Shown: piece after piece, positions 50,665-58,734 of the stretch
Layout: each line of letters opens with the position of its first letter
How positions within the stretch are numbered: position 1 is the first letter of the stretch
Assembly (NCBI GenBank): GCA_965228005.1
Contig: CBDDGV010000001.1
Coordinates: 930,001-994,000, forward strand
DNA: 64,000 nt
Direction of reading: 5' to 3'
Origin: JBCCXZ01 sp965228005
GTDB lineage: Bacteria > Planctomycetota > Planctomycetia > Pirellulales > Lacipirellulaceae
The notes under the pieces: model-generated
Told to the model about the DNA's origin: nothing
What the model saw: the letters and a program-made list of their open reading frames with translations, nothing else
The model's database searches: none
Translations under genes and position numbers: made by a program

Positions 50665-50900
50665 CGATCGTGCTTCGCTCTTGCGGCACGCCTCTCAGCG
50701 AGAAACTCATCTACGGGCCGTCCGCGTTCTCCGGCTTCGAAGCTATCGACGGCTGCCTGGATCGCGGCTAGGTCTTCGTCTCGATGCCGCTCGTCCCACC
50801 AGCGGTCTTGAATCTCTTCGAGAGAAAGCTGCTCGCCCTCCCGGGCAACTATGGCCCTGGCGAACTCGTTGAAGGCGTCGATCTGCTGTGATGCGGTCAT
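50661..50900 (-). CDS. Antitoxin partner of the ParE-like toxin
   Basis: 79 residues from ATG 50900; the frame continues upstream without a better start. It is small and acidic with helical N- and C-terminal parts (TASQQIDAFNEFARAIV, EEIQDRWWDERHRDEDLAAI, DEFLAERRAARAKHD). It has no recognisable DNA-binding motif in the first half; the role is assigned from its position overlapping a ParE-like toxin. It may repress its own promoter. Confidence 0.75.
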   Translation of the reverse strand: MTASQQIDAFNEFARAIVAREGEQLSLEEIQDRWWDERHRDEDLAAIQAAVDSFEAGERGRPVDEFLAERRAARAKHDR

Positions 50901-51009
50901 GGGATCACTGTAGCACCCGGCAGGCTGAAGCGTCAAAAAAAGCAGCCCGGCGCTCGTCACTCTGCGGTCGCGGTATTCGCCCGAGCTTCTCGCGGCGAAA
51001 TCGAAGCCA

Positions 51010-52617
51010 TTACAGCAGCGACATCAGCGAGATCATCGCCACGAGCATCAAGAGGGCCACGCCCACGCCGATGCCGACGTAGAGCCCGACGGGCGGCCCG
51101 TAGCGGGGACCGCTGTAGCCGGGCGGGCGGAGCGGGTCGATCTCTCCCGGGGCCCGGGCCTGCCGCTTGGGGGCGGGGTCTTTGCTCCGCTCCGCTTCGA
51201 GCGCTTCTTCGATGAGCGACCGCTTCGGCTTCTTCGGCTCGGGCCGCTTGGCTACGGTGTCGATGGCCGAGGTGAGGTCGTCGGTCGGGGTCGCGTTCTG
51301 CGAGAGGACGCCGTGGTCGGTCGATTCGGTCGCCTTCTTATCCGACGACTTGGCTCGTTTGCGTTCCTGCGGGGCGTCTTCCTCAAGGGGCGCCAGCTCG
51401 AGGTCTTCCTCATTGATTTGGGGCGTAGGCGTGCTGCGGCCTCCCGAGGACCCGGCGTCGAGCACGCCGCTGCCGCTGTCGGTCCCGACCTTGCTCAACG
51501 CGGCGGCGAACCTGCCGTAGATGTCGCTGCCGACGCCGTCGCTGCCGCTGGCGGGCTTAGACGAGCCGCTCGCCATGTCGACGCCCCGGTCGGCGAGCCA
51601 GTCTCGCAGCCGGTCGGCGACTTCCTGGGCCGACTGGTACCGGTCGGCCGGGTTCTTGGCCATCATCCGGTTGCAGATCGTCACCAGGCTCGGCGGGGCG
51701 TCGGGGCGGTCGATCAGGATGCTCGGCGCCTCGTCCCGCTGGTGGGCCAGCAGCCGCTCGGTGATGGTTCCCTCGGGGAACGGCGGGTGTCCGGTGAGCA
51801 AGAAGTAGAGCGTGCAGCCCAGGCCGTAGATATCAGCCCGCTCGTCGGCCCCGTGGCTGTCGCGGGCCTGCTCGGGGGCCAGGTAGTCGGCCGTGCCGAG
51901 CACGTTCTCGTTGTTGTCCATGGTGAGCGACGCTTCGTCGCCGACCAGGCGGGCGAGGCCCATGTCGAGCACCTTGACGGTGCCCTTGGAATCGACCAGG
52001 CAGTTGGCGGGCTTGATGTCGCGGTGCACGAGCCCCATCGCGTGGGCGTGGGCCAGCCCGCGGGCTGCCTGGGCGATGTAGTTGGCGGCGGTGTTGTACT
52101 CGAGCGGGCCGCTGTCCTTGACCAGCACGTGCAGGTCTTTGCCGTCGACAAACTCCATCACCAGGTAGTGGGTCTTGCCGTCCTGGTCGAAGTCGTAGAC
52201 GCGGACGATGTTCGGGTCGTCGAGCTTGGCGGTGGCGCGGGCCTCGATGCGGAACCGCTCGAGGTAGGTGGCGTCCTCCACCCGGCTGGAAGGCAGCACC
52301 TTGATGGCCACCTTGCGGTTCATCAGGGTGTGCTCGGCGGCGTAGACGCTGCTCATGCCGCCCTTGCCGAGGTGGCCCAGCAGCTTGTACTTGCCGAGCT
52401 TGAAGCCCTTGTACTTGCCGGCCAGCAGCTTATCGACCTGCCACTGGGTGAGGATGCCCTCTTCGATGAGGCTCTTGGCCAGGTCCTCTTGCGTGTCTGG
52501 AAGGTCCCCGCCCAGCTTCTCGCGGATTGCGGACAGAGCCCGTTCGAGCTGCTCGTCTTCGACGAGTTGGCTGCGCCGGATCAGTCCTACAAAGCTGTCG
52601 GACACCGTTTTTGACAT
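51010..52617 (-). CDS. Serine/threonine protein kinase with N-terminal helical domain and C-terminal membrane anchor
   Basis: 535 residues from ATG 52617; a TTG five codons earlier is possible. Residues 1-75 form a helical domain (SFVGLIRRSQLVEDEQLERAL, SLIEEGILTQWQVDKLL). The kinase domain (about 77-340) has GKGGMSSVY, the ATP Lys 106 (VAIKVL), catalytic Asp 200 in HRDIKPAN and DMGLAR for DFG. A disordered acidic/Lys-rich linker follows, then one membrane helix at the extreme C-terminus (VGLYVGIGVGVALLMLVAMI). The kinase is complete and therefore likely active on the cytoplasmic face. Target unknown. Confidence 0.92.
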   Translation of the reverse strand: MSKTVSDSFVGLIRRSQLVEDEQLERALSAIREKLGGDLPDTQEDLAKSLIEEGILTQWQVDKLLAGKYKGFKLGKYKLLGHLGKGGMSSVYAAEHTLMNRKVAIKVLPSSRVEDATYLERFRIEARATAKLDDPNIVRVYDFDQDGKTHYLVMEFVDGKDLHVLVKDSGPLEYNTAANYIAQAARGLAHAHAMGLVHRDIKPANCLVDSKGTVKVLDMGLARLVGDEASLTMDNNENVLGTADYLAPEQARDSHGADERADIYGLGCTLYFLLTGHPPFPEGTITERLLAHQRDEAPSILIDRPDAPPSLVTICNRMMAKNPADRYQSAQEVADRLRDWLADRGVDMASGSSKPASGSDGVGSDIYGRFAAALSKVGTDSGSGVLDAGSSGGRSTPTPQINEEDLELAPLEEDAPQERKRAKSSDKKATESTDHGVLSQNATPTDDLTSAIDTVAKRPEPKKPKRSLIEEALEAERSKDPAPKRQARAPGEIDPLRPPGYSGPRYGPPVGLYVGIGVGVALLMLVAMISLMSLL

Positions 52618-53014
52618 GAGTGGTTTTACCAACTACCACGCGCCCAGCCGCCGGGGCCTCCGGATCCACGGGAGCCCTGTCGGTGAGGGTACGCTTCGTT
52701 GTTCTGGGTACGCGATGATCGCGCCCCGGAAAAGGTGCTCTTTCTCTGCTGGGGACGGGTGCTCCCACACACAGGGTCCGTGCTTCCCTGCCCGGTCGCT
52801 TCCTTGTTCCGTTGCAACTGGTTGGACTCGGTGTTGTTCGCCTCGGCCGCCGGCAGGCGTACCGATCGGCGCAAGCTGGGTAGCCGCCTCCGGCTTCGAT
52901 GATATCACAGGCCCGCTGCTCGGGCCATTATCTCCGGGGTTGACGCAAGATATTCCCGGACAACGGCCCGGGGAACCGTCTCTACCCGCTTAATCGCGCA
53001 TCGGACACTTCGGA
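52618..53014. other. Gene-free region between the kinase and fabI genes
   Basis: 397 bp without a credible gene. It contains a perfect hairpin GGCCCG-CTGCT-CGGGCC (52910-52926) and the promoter region expected for the minus-strand kinase gene. On the minus strand GATAAT near 52927-52932 resembles a -10, but no -35 fits. Confidence 0.35.
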
Positions 53015-53830
53015 TTAGGGCTGGGGGCCGTCTGTGGGGGGCCGGACGAACTGCTCGTCGAAGTAATTCACGGCCATTCCGGCGTCGATTACGAGGCTCT
53101 GGGCGTTGATCCCGCTGGACCGGGGGCTGAGCAGGAAGGCCGTGGCGGCGGCCACTTCCTCGGTCTGCACGGCCCGGCCGCGGAGGGTCGCCCGCTCGGC
53201 GTAGAGGTAGGAATCAACGTAGCCCGGGATGCCCGCCGAGGCGGAGGTCTTCAGCAGCCCGGGGGCAACTGCGTTGAACCGCACTTCGGAGAAGCGGCTG
53301 AAGGACTTGGCGAGAAACACCAGGCTCGAGTCGAGGGCCGCCTTCACGGGGGCCATGAAACCGTAGTTCTCCGCCGCCATGCGGGTGGTGGAGATCGAGA
53401 CCGCGACCACCGAAGCGTCGCGGTGGAGTTGGTCCTGCAGCGCGTTGGACAGGGCAACCAGGGAAAAACAGGAAATGTCGAACGCCCGCTGCATCTGGCC
53501 GCGGCTGGTCTGGTGGAACGGCTGGGGGCCGCCCTCGTAATCGGCGAAGGCGATCGAGTGGACCATCCCGTGGAAGCCGTCGTAGCCGGCGGCGAGTTCT
53601 TCGGCCAGCCGGTCGATCTGGTCCTGATGCTCCACGTCGCAGACGTGCACGGGCGACCCGGCGAGCAGCTTGGCGGTCGACTCGAGCCTCTGCGGCGACC
53701 GGACGACGTAGACCACCTCGGCCCCGGCTTCCTGCAAGTCGCGGCCAACGTGGTAGGCGACGCTCTTGCGGTTCGCGACGCCGAAGACGAGGACCCGGCG
53801 GCCTTCTAGCTGGAGGAAGTCACTCGGCAT
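53015..53830 (-). CDS. Enoyl-ACP reductase (FabI-type SDR)
   Basis: 271 residues. It reduces the 2,3-double bond of enoyl-ACP with NAD(P)H. The short-chain-dehydrogenase fold is seen: LVFGVANRKSVAYHVGRDL for the nucleotide loop, GMVHSIAFADYEGG and SISTTRMAAENYGFMAPVKA with the Tyr-x6-Lys pair of FabI, then FNAVAPGLLKT and AATAFLLSPRSSGINAQ. It lacks a mutation that would abolish the Tyr/Lys pair. It is the last gene of the minus-strand cluster fabF-ACP-flavoprotein-...-fabZ-fabI. Substrate specificity is unknown and may be the specialised acyl chain of this cluster. Confidence 0.88.
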   Translation of the reverse strand: MPSDFLQLEGRRVLVFGVANRKSVAYHVGRDLQEAGAEVVYVVRSPQRLESTAKLLAGSPVHVCDVEHQDQIDRLAEELAAGYDGFHGMVHSIAFADYEGGPQPFHQTSRGQMQRAFDISCFSLVALSNALQDQLHRDASVVAVSISTTRMAAENYGFMAPVKAALDSSLVFLAKSFSRFSEVRFNAVAPGLLKTSASAGIPGYVDSYLYAERATLRGRAVQTEEVAAATAFLLSPRSSGINAQSLVIDAGMAVNYFDEQFVRPPTDGPQP

Positions 53831-53866
53831 TCGGATAACTCACCACGGAGGCACTGAGGACAAAAT

Positions 53867-53890
53867 GGAGTGGGAGTGGGAGTGGGAGTG
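53867..53890. repeat. Four-unit hexamer repeat (GGAGTG on plus; CACTCC on coding strand)
   Basis: Four perfect GGAGTG units, 36 bp upstream of the fabI start. Related tracts lie at 58333-58356 (four GAGTGG units) and 56091-56108 (degenerate), each just upstream of a start codon in the same cluster. Confidence 0.7.
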
Positions 53891-53919
53891 CTGAAATGAA
53901 GAGGAAGGAAGTTGCCCAG

Positions 53920-53993
53920 TTGTGGGAGGCCTCTCCGAGGCCGATTACGGCATCTTAGCAGAGCGGAATCGGGCTCGGAGAGCCCTCCCACAA
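53920..53993. repeat. REPIN-like double hairpin, copy B
   Basis: Two 27-bp arms (53920-53946 and 53967-53993) are inverted repeats matching at 25 positions, with a 20-bp spacer. Within each arm is a perfect 6-bp hairpin: GGCCTC-TCC-GAGGCC on the left and GGGCTC-GGA-GAGCCC on the right. The two mismatches between arms are compensatory, so both small hairpins stay paired. The nearly identical copy is at 61441-61515. Confidence 0.85.
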
Positions 53994-54044
53994 GACCTGA
54001 AGGGCAACGCTTTGTTCTTCTCGGCGCCCTCCGTGCCTCCGTGG

Positions 54045-54497
54045 TTAACTCCCCTCAGGTTCGGCAACGGTGCAGGCGAACTCGCAGCGGCAGGCCACTT
54101 TGCCGTCGACGGTGACCTTGCCCTTCATGAAGTAGGCGTTGGCGAGGCGATCGGTCAGCTCGACGTCGATCTGGATCGTGTCGCCGGGGCGGACCATCTT
54201 CTTGAACTGCACGTTATTGAGCCGCGTGGCGACCGGCACGCCGCCGGCGTTGCCCTGCCCTCCCTGGGCCTCAACGGTGATCTTCGAGAGCAGCACCGCA
54301 CCGGCTTGCAGCGACGCCTCGCAGAGCAGCACCCCGGGCGTGAGCGGGAAGTCGGGGTAGTGCCCGCGGTACCAGAACTCGTCGCCGCTGAACGTCTTGC
54401 GGCAGACGATCCGCTTGTCGTCTTGCTCAACGATCTCATCGACGAGCAGGAACGGCTCGCGGTGCGGGATGGCGGCTTGGATGGCTTCTAGGGTCAT
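54045..54497 (-). CDS. FabZ-type (3R)-hydroxyacyl-ACP dehydratase
   Basis: 150 residues. Hot-dog dehydratase that removes water from 3-hydroxyacyl-ACP. AAIPHREPFLLVD opens the fold and YRGHYPDFPLTPGVLLCEAS holds the catalytic His 46 and Glu 60. The length is normal. It lies between the second flavoprotein gene and fabI. Because housekeeping fabZ is usually elsewhere, this is probably a dedicated copy for the cluster's product. Confidence 0.92.
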   Translation of the reverse strand: MTLEAIQAAIPHREPFLLVDEIVEQDDKRIVCRKTFSGDEFWYRGHYPDFPLTPGVLLCEASLQAGAVLLSKITVEAQGGQGNAGGVPVATRLNNVQFKKMVRPGDTIQIDVELTDRLANAYFMKGKVTVDGKVACRCEFACTVAEPEGS

Positions 54498-54503
54498 GAA
54501 TGA

Positions 54504-54622
54504 GCCACAGATGGACGCAGATCAACACAGATAAAGGAAAGGAGAGAGAATAGCCTGAAGAACCAAGAGGAAACGCAACTAAGTCATCTGCGTTTATCTG
54601 CGTTCATCTGTGGCTATTCTCT
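54504..54622. repeat. CCACAGATG-type inverted repeat
   Basis: A 29-bp arm at 54504-54532 is repeated inverted at 54586-54614 with three mismatches. A second, nested pair (AGAGAATAGCC at 54545-54555 and GGCTATTCTCT at 54612-54622) could form instead. It lies between fabZ and the upstream flavoprotein gene, and so would be transcribed with the cluster. Confidence 0.75.
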
Positions 54623-54627
54623 TCTCA

Positions 54628-56085
54628 CTACGACGCCACTTCGCTGACGCTCTCGGCCGGGCGGGAGCTGCCGGTCATCAGCTCGTTGTCGACGTCGCTG
54701 GCGACCATGCGGCCGTAGTTCATGGCGCCCAGCCAGCCGGACATGATAATGCCGACGCTGCCGGCGTGGTAGAGACCGGTGACCTGCTCGGGGATCGAGC
54801 GGCTGACGGTGAGGCCCTCGAACTTCGTGCCGAAGCTCGCCCCCGCGACGTGGTGCGTGTAGTGCTGGAACGTGCGCGGCGTGGACGCCTCGACGTGATC
54901 GACGCGGTCGCGGATGTTGGGCACGTACTTGTCGAGCGCGTCGAGCGTCGTCTCGCACAGGTCTTCCTTGCTCGCCTGGTACTCGTCGTCCGGGAGGTGC
55001 GCCCAGTCGTCGTAGTTGGCGTTGGTGCTGGAGACGATCAGGCACCGCGGCCGCCCCTGCGGACGCGTGCGCGGGTAGTAGAACGAGTAAGTGCGGCTGG
55101 TGATGTCGCGCGAGAGCAACAGGTCGGTGCGGAACAGCGGCGCGGTGGAGCTGAACAACAAGTCGCCGGTCGACTCATCGATCCGCTCGTCGGGCTTCAG
55201 CGCCATGTAGACCTGCGTGCTGCTGTTGTTGAGCCGCACCGCCTTGGCGTCGTCGACGAAGTTCTTGTCGAAGTAGTCCTCGCCGATGAGGCGGAAGATG
55301 GTTTGCTTCAGGTTGGCGTTGGAGACGACCGCCCGGCACTTGATCCGGCGGCCGTTCACTTCGACGGCGCGGACGCGGCCGCCCTCGCAGTCGATGCGGT
55401 CGACGTCGCAGCGGATGCGGATGTCGACGCCGCTCTTCTTGAGGTCGGCCTCCATCAGCTTGATGAGGTGGTCGGTGCCGCCCTCGAAGGTGAAGACGCC
55501 CTTGGACATGAAGTTGCTGAAGACGATGCCGTAGCTGATGGCGGGGTCTTCGAGCGTGCTGCCGTTGGCGTAGGTGATGGGCTCCATCAGCAGCCGGATG
55601 ACGTCCTCGCGGCCCGGGAAGTACTTGTCGAACAGCTCGCGGGTGGTGGTCTTCTGGTCGTCGTAGAAGTCCATGCCGCGGGCTTCGTCGAAGAAGCCCT
55701 TCACCGCCGCGGGGTCGACCTTGAACTCTTCGATGAGCAGCTTGGTGAAGTCCTCGCGGTTGAACGAGGTGGTGAGCGAGAACATCGGGTTGTCGAACCG
55801 GATGCCCTTGAGCTGGACGATGCTGTCGGCGATCTCACGGGTCCAGTAGCGACGGCAGCTCTTGACCATGCCGTAAGGGAAGCCGTGGAGCGAGACGTCG
55901 AAGATGTGGCCGCCGGGGCGCTTGAACCAGGTGGCCATGCCGCCGAGCTTGTAGTGCTGCTCGAGGAGGATGACGGAGTAGCCGGCGCGGGCGAGGATGT
56001 TGGCGGCGGTGAGCCCGCCGAGGCCGCTGCCGATGACGGCGACGTCGTACTCGTCTTGGGCGCCTTGGAGGAAGTCGCGGGGCAT
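54628..56085 (-). CDS. CrtI/phytoene-desaturase-like FAD oxidoreductase 1
   Basis: 485 residues from ATG 56085; the frame extends upstream into a CACTCC-rich stretch and that part is rejected. The N-terminal dinucleotide-binding motif VAVIGSGLGGLTAANILARA and then LLEQHYKLGGMATWF are those of the CrtI / carotenoid isomerase / retinol saturase family. The C-terminus LYHAGSVGIIMSGWLGAMN is the second FAD-binding region. Such enzymes desaturate or isomerise polyene chains using FAD. No carotenoid genes lie nearby; its neighbours are fatty-acid synthase parts, so an acyl chain is the more likely substrate. Confidence 0.88.
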   Translation of the reverse strand: MPRDFLQGAQDEYDVAVIGSGLGGLTAANILARAGYSVILLEQHYKLGGMATWFKRPGGHIFDVSLHGFPYGMVKSCRRYWTREIADSIVQLKGIRFDNPMFSLTTSFNREDFTKLLIEEFKVDPAAVKGFFDEARGMDFYDDQKTTTRELFDKYFPGREDVIRLLMEPITYANGSTLEDPAISYGIVFSNFMSKGVFTFEGGTDHLIKLMEADLKKSGVDIRIRCDVDRIDCEGGRVRAVEVNGRRIKCRAVVSNANLKQTIFRLIGEDYFDKNFVDDAKAVRLNNSSTQVYMALKPDERIDESTGDLLFSSTAPLFRTDLLLSRDITSRTYSFYYPRTRPQGRPRCLIVSSTNANYDDWAHLPDDEYQASKEDLCETTLDALDKYVPNIRDRVDHVEASTPRTFQHYTHHVAGASFGTKFEGLTVSRSIPEQVTGLYHAGSVGIIMSGWLGAMNYGRMVASDVDNELMTGSSRPAESVSEVAS

Positions 56086-56141
56086 CGTGCTGTGGGAGTG
56101 GTGGGAGGGCTCTTTACAGACCCGTGAATGTACCAGTTCCT

Positions 56142-56921
56142 TCACTCGGCCACGACCGGCGCGGGCTGGGTTTCCGGCTGCTGCTCGGCTGGTTGAACCC
56201 AGACTATGAATCCGTCACTAGGGTCTGAGATAGGCTCGGTGCTGTATGAGGTCGCCAGCCCTTCGGGAGAACGCTGCCTGACGAGTACCCGTCGAGGCCT
56301 CGCACGCACCAGCACGAGCGGCGCTTCGGGGGCGTGAACCTCCAGTTCGCGGCGGATTTGCAACGCGCCGAATTGCGGGCTTTGAGTGTCCTTGTTCACG
56401 ATCCAGTCCTGCTCCCTCTCCCCAAGGCCGATCGAGGTAGTGGACCGCGAACCGAGTTGATCGTCTTCGGGCTGCACCCGGATCGTCAGAGTGGCGTGCG
56501 GGATCCGCTCTCCAGTCTTGGGGTCGAACCGGGGCTCGAACCTCGTTGCTATGACGTACTCGCCCGGTTGGAGATCAGCACGGACATCGGAGAAGTATTC
56601 GGGAAGTCCTTCTGCGGGGACTCGCGAAGTGCCGTAGTGCAATCGGTATGTCCTACCTTCCGGCAGATAGATGCGGTAACGGAAGTACCAACCCGATTCG
56701 TCGTCGCCCGGCAGACGGATGGCGTGGACCTGCCGTTCGTCCTCGATGTCGAAGACGCCCAGTCGGTCTCGGTAGACTTTGTTCTCCGCAACAAGCTGCT
56801 CGTTGCGTACGAGAATCCGCTTACGCTGGGAGCTCGAAGCGATGAGTCCCAAACCGAGCGCCGCGATTGTGATCAGCAACACGGCGTTGAGCAGTGAGAG
56901 GCGCGGGCGCAGGAATGCCAT
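56142..56921 (-). CDS. Membrane-anchored protein within the fatty-acid cluster, unknown function
   Basis: 259 residues. One N-terminal membrane helix (SLLNAVLLITIAALGLGLIA) followed by a coiled-coil-like stretch (KRILVRNEQLVAENKVYRDR) and a mostly beta-rich soluble part with YRIYLPEGRTYRLHYG, LQPGEYVIATRFEP and HATLTIRVQPEDDQ. I do not recognise the family. It is on the same strand between the two flavoprotein genes, separated by 24 and 56 bp, so it is likely cotranscribed. It may tether or organise the enzymes at the membrane. Confidence 0.7.
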   Translation of the reverse strand: MAFLRPRLSLLNAVLLITIAALGLGLIASSSQRKRILVRNEQLVAENKVYRDRLGVFDIEDERQVHAIRLPGDDESGWYFRYRIYLPEGRTYRLHYGTSRVPAEGLPEYFSDVRADLQPGEYVIATRFEPRFDPKTGERIPHATLTIRVQPEDDQLGSRSTTSIGLGEREQDWIVNKDTQSPQFGALQIRRELEVHAPEAPLVLVRARPRRVLVRQRSPEGLATSYSTEPISDPSDGFIVWVQPAEQQPETQPAPVVAE

Positions 56922-56945
56922 GAGGCCGGTCCGGATCGTTTTCCG

Positions 56946-58325
56946 CTAGTCGCGCAGGCAGTGCTGGTTGGCCATGCCGATGCCGCTGACGATGCTGCCG
57001 ATGATGCCCACGAAGCCCTGGTCGGTGCCGCAGACAAATAGGTTCTGTAGGTGGGTTGTGCCGTCGAGCTGCTTCTCGGGGGCGCCGTAGATAGCGCCGT
57101 TGTCGTGGCCGGTGAACCGTACGATGGTGGTCGGCGTGAACATGTCAGTGTCGACCACGCGGTGGCGGTAGTCGGGCACGAAGCGGCACGCCGAGTCGGT
57201 AATGCGGTCGTACCAGCGGAGCTTCTCCAGGCGGTACTCCTCCTCGGTCAGGCCGGCCCAGTGCTCGAAGTTCGCCAGCGCCGTGATGCGCATCACGCCG
57301 TCGGGCAACGGCTCGTCGTACACGAAGTTGTTCGGGCTGCAGATCACTCCGCTGCGGAGGTCGCACGGCTCGTCGGGCGGCTCCCAAGCGAACTTGTCGC
57401 AGTCGTTGTAAAAAGTGATCGTGCGGTCGTGCCCCACGTCCTGCGGCTGGACGTCGAGCGAGGCGATCGTCTCGCAGAACGTCAGCCGCCCCGGGCCGCG
57501 TTCGGCGGGCGGTTGCGACGCGTCACCGCAGAGCCGCATCGTTTCGACCCAACCGGCCGAGGAGAGCACCCGCTTGCCTTCGAGCCGCTCGCCCGATTGC
57601 AGCACGACGCCGGTGACGCGGCCATCTTCGACTTCTAACCGATCAACGCCGGCGCGGAGCTTCAGTTCGCCGCCCAGCCCGCGGAACTTCCGCACGAGTT
57701 GCTTCAGGATGAGCCTTACGCCCGCGTGCGGCCGGCCGAGGCCCTCCATGAAGATGCTGCGGAACATGATGGAGAACTGCCCCCAGTCCATGTCGTGCTC
57801 TCGGGCCGAGCCGTAGAACATCAGCGGGCAGAAGAGCATCTCGACCAAGAGCGGCTCGCCGAGGATCTCGTTCAGCCGCTCGCGGGCGGAGATGTGCTGG
57901 TGCTCCTCGGCGAGGTCGTCGTACTCGACGATGGCGTCGATGAGACGGTCGAAGTTGGCGGCCTCCCCCGGAAAGGCGGCGGCGACCTCGGAGCGGAGCA
58001 GGTCGAGGTCGTTGTCGAACCGGAAGCGGGCGCCAGGGAAGACGACTTCGGAGCCGATCTGCGGGGAGATCTCCAGCTCGTCCCAGCCGATGCGGAGCTG
58101 CCGCAGGAGGCGTGCGAGCGGGCCCTTCTTCGTGCCCTTGGGCGTGATGTTGGTCAGGGCGTGCAGGCCGACGTCGTAGTCGCGGCCGCGGAGGCGGTAG
58201 AAAGAGTTGAGCCCGCCGATGGTGTAGTGGCGCTCGAGGATGCAGACGCGCTGGTCGTAGTAGGCCAGCCGGATCCCGGCGGCCAGGCCCGACATGCCGG
58301 CGCCGATGATGATCGTGTCGTACAT
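56946..58325 (-). CDS. CrtI/phytoene-desaturase-like FAD oxidoreductase 2
   Basis: 459 residues from ATG 58325. An open extension upstream encodes a run of His-Ser from the hexamer repeat and is rejected. DTIIIGAGMSGLAAGIRLAYY and ERHYTIGGLNSFYRLRGR, DYDVGLHALTNIT are family hallmarks. The C-terminus LFVCGTDQGFVGIIGSIVSG is the FAD-closing motif. It is a paralogue of the gene at 54628 but clearly divergent, so the two probably act on different intermediates. Eight bases separate its start from a CACTCC tract; no Shine-Dalgarno is seen. Confidence 0.88.
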   Translation of the reverse strand: MYDTIIIGAGMSGLAAGIRLAYYDQRVCILERHYTIGGLNSFYRLRGRDYDVGLHALTNITPKGTKKGPLARLLRQLRIGWDELEISPQIGSEVVFPGARFRFDNDLDLLRSEVAAAFPGEAANFDRLIDAIVEYDDLAEEHQHISARERLNEILGEPLLVEMLFCPLMFYGSAREHDMDWGQFSIMFRSIFMEGLGRPHAGVRLILKQLVRKFRGLGGELKLRAGVDRLEVEDGRVTGVVLQSGERLEGKRVLSSAGWVETMRLCGDASQPPAERGPGRLTFCETIASLDVQPQDVGHDRTITFYNDCDKFAWEPPDEPCDLRSGVICSPNNFVYDEPLPDGVMRITALANFEHWAGLTEEEYRLEKLRWYDRITDSACRFVPDYRHRVVDTDMFTPTTIVRFTGHDNGAIYGAPEKQLDGTTHLQNLFVCGTDQGFVGIIGSIVSGIGMANQHCLRD

Positions 58326-58328
58326 GCG

Positions 58329-58408
58329 TAGTGAGTGGGAGTGGGAGTGGGAGTGGGGAGGGATAAACTGCCGTGCAGCCGCTCCCACTCCCTGCTCCCT
58401 CTCCCACT
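58329..58408. repeat. Imperfect inverted repeat with four hexamer units between ACP and flavoprotein 2
   Basis: Four perfect GAGTGG units (58333-58356) on the left are mirrored, imperfectly, by a CTCCCAC-rich stretch at about 58376-58408 that runs into the ACP stop codon. The whole 80-bp gap can fold into a long hairpin. Confidence 0.65.
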
Positions 58409-58667
58409 ACACCTTCTGTACGTCCTTCATCAGCGGCTCGAGGTACGTGACCGTCGACTGCATGCTGGCGAGGTTCACGTAGTCGTCTTCGGGCACCTGC
58501 ACGCGGTGACGCTTGCGGAGCTCCATGACGATGTCCAGGAAGTCCATGCTGTCGAGCTCGAGCTGCTCGCGGAAGCTCACTTCGTCCTTCAGATCGGTGA
58601 GGTCTTCGTCGGGGGCGATGGACTCGAGGATGTCGAGGATCTCTTCGCGGATTTCGGCGGGCGTCAT
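58407..58667 (-). CDS. Acyl carrier protein of the cluster
   Basis: 86 residues; AGGAG lies 11 nt upstream. The helical acyl-carrier fold has the phosphopantetheine attachment serine Ser 40 in QLELDSMDFLDIVM. It is longer and differs from a typical AcpP in its Arg/His-rich third helix (MELRKRHRVQVPEDDY), suggesting a dedicated carrier. It follows fabF in the transcript and precedes flavoprotein 2. acpS at 25.2 kb could activate it. Confidence 0.93.
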   Translation of the reverse strand: MTPAEIREEILDILESIAPDEDLTDLKDEVSFREQLELDSMDFLDIVMELRKRHRVQVPEDDYVNLASMQSTVTYLEPLMKDVQKV

Positions 58668-58734
58668 GGGGTTGGTTGCTCCTGCTGTGGCCGGCGGTGC
58701 GCCGGATCGATTCGTCTGATTCGGTAAGAACCCG

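Noticed and set aside
53867..53890. Treating the GGAGTG tract as a Shine-Dalgarno array
   Set aside because: On the coding strand it reads CACTCC, which cannot pair with the 16S anti-SD sequence.
54610..56127. Long plus-strand frame antisense to flavoprotein 1
   Set aside because: Composition is the mirror of the minus-strand gene, which has clear FAD motifs.
58326..58388. N-terminal extension of flavoprotein 2 encoding a His-Ser run
   Set aside because: It is translation of the CACTCC hexamer tract; family members start at the dinucleotide-binding strand.
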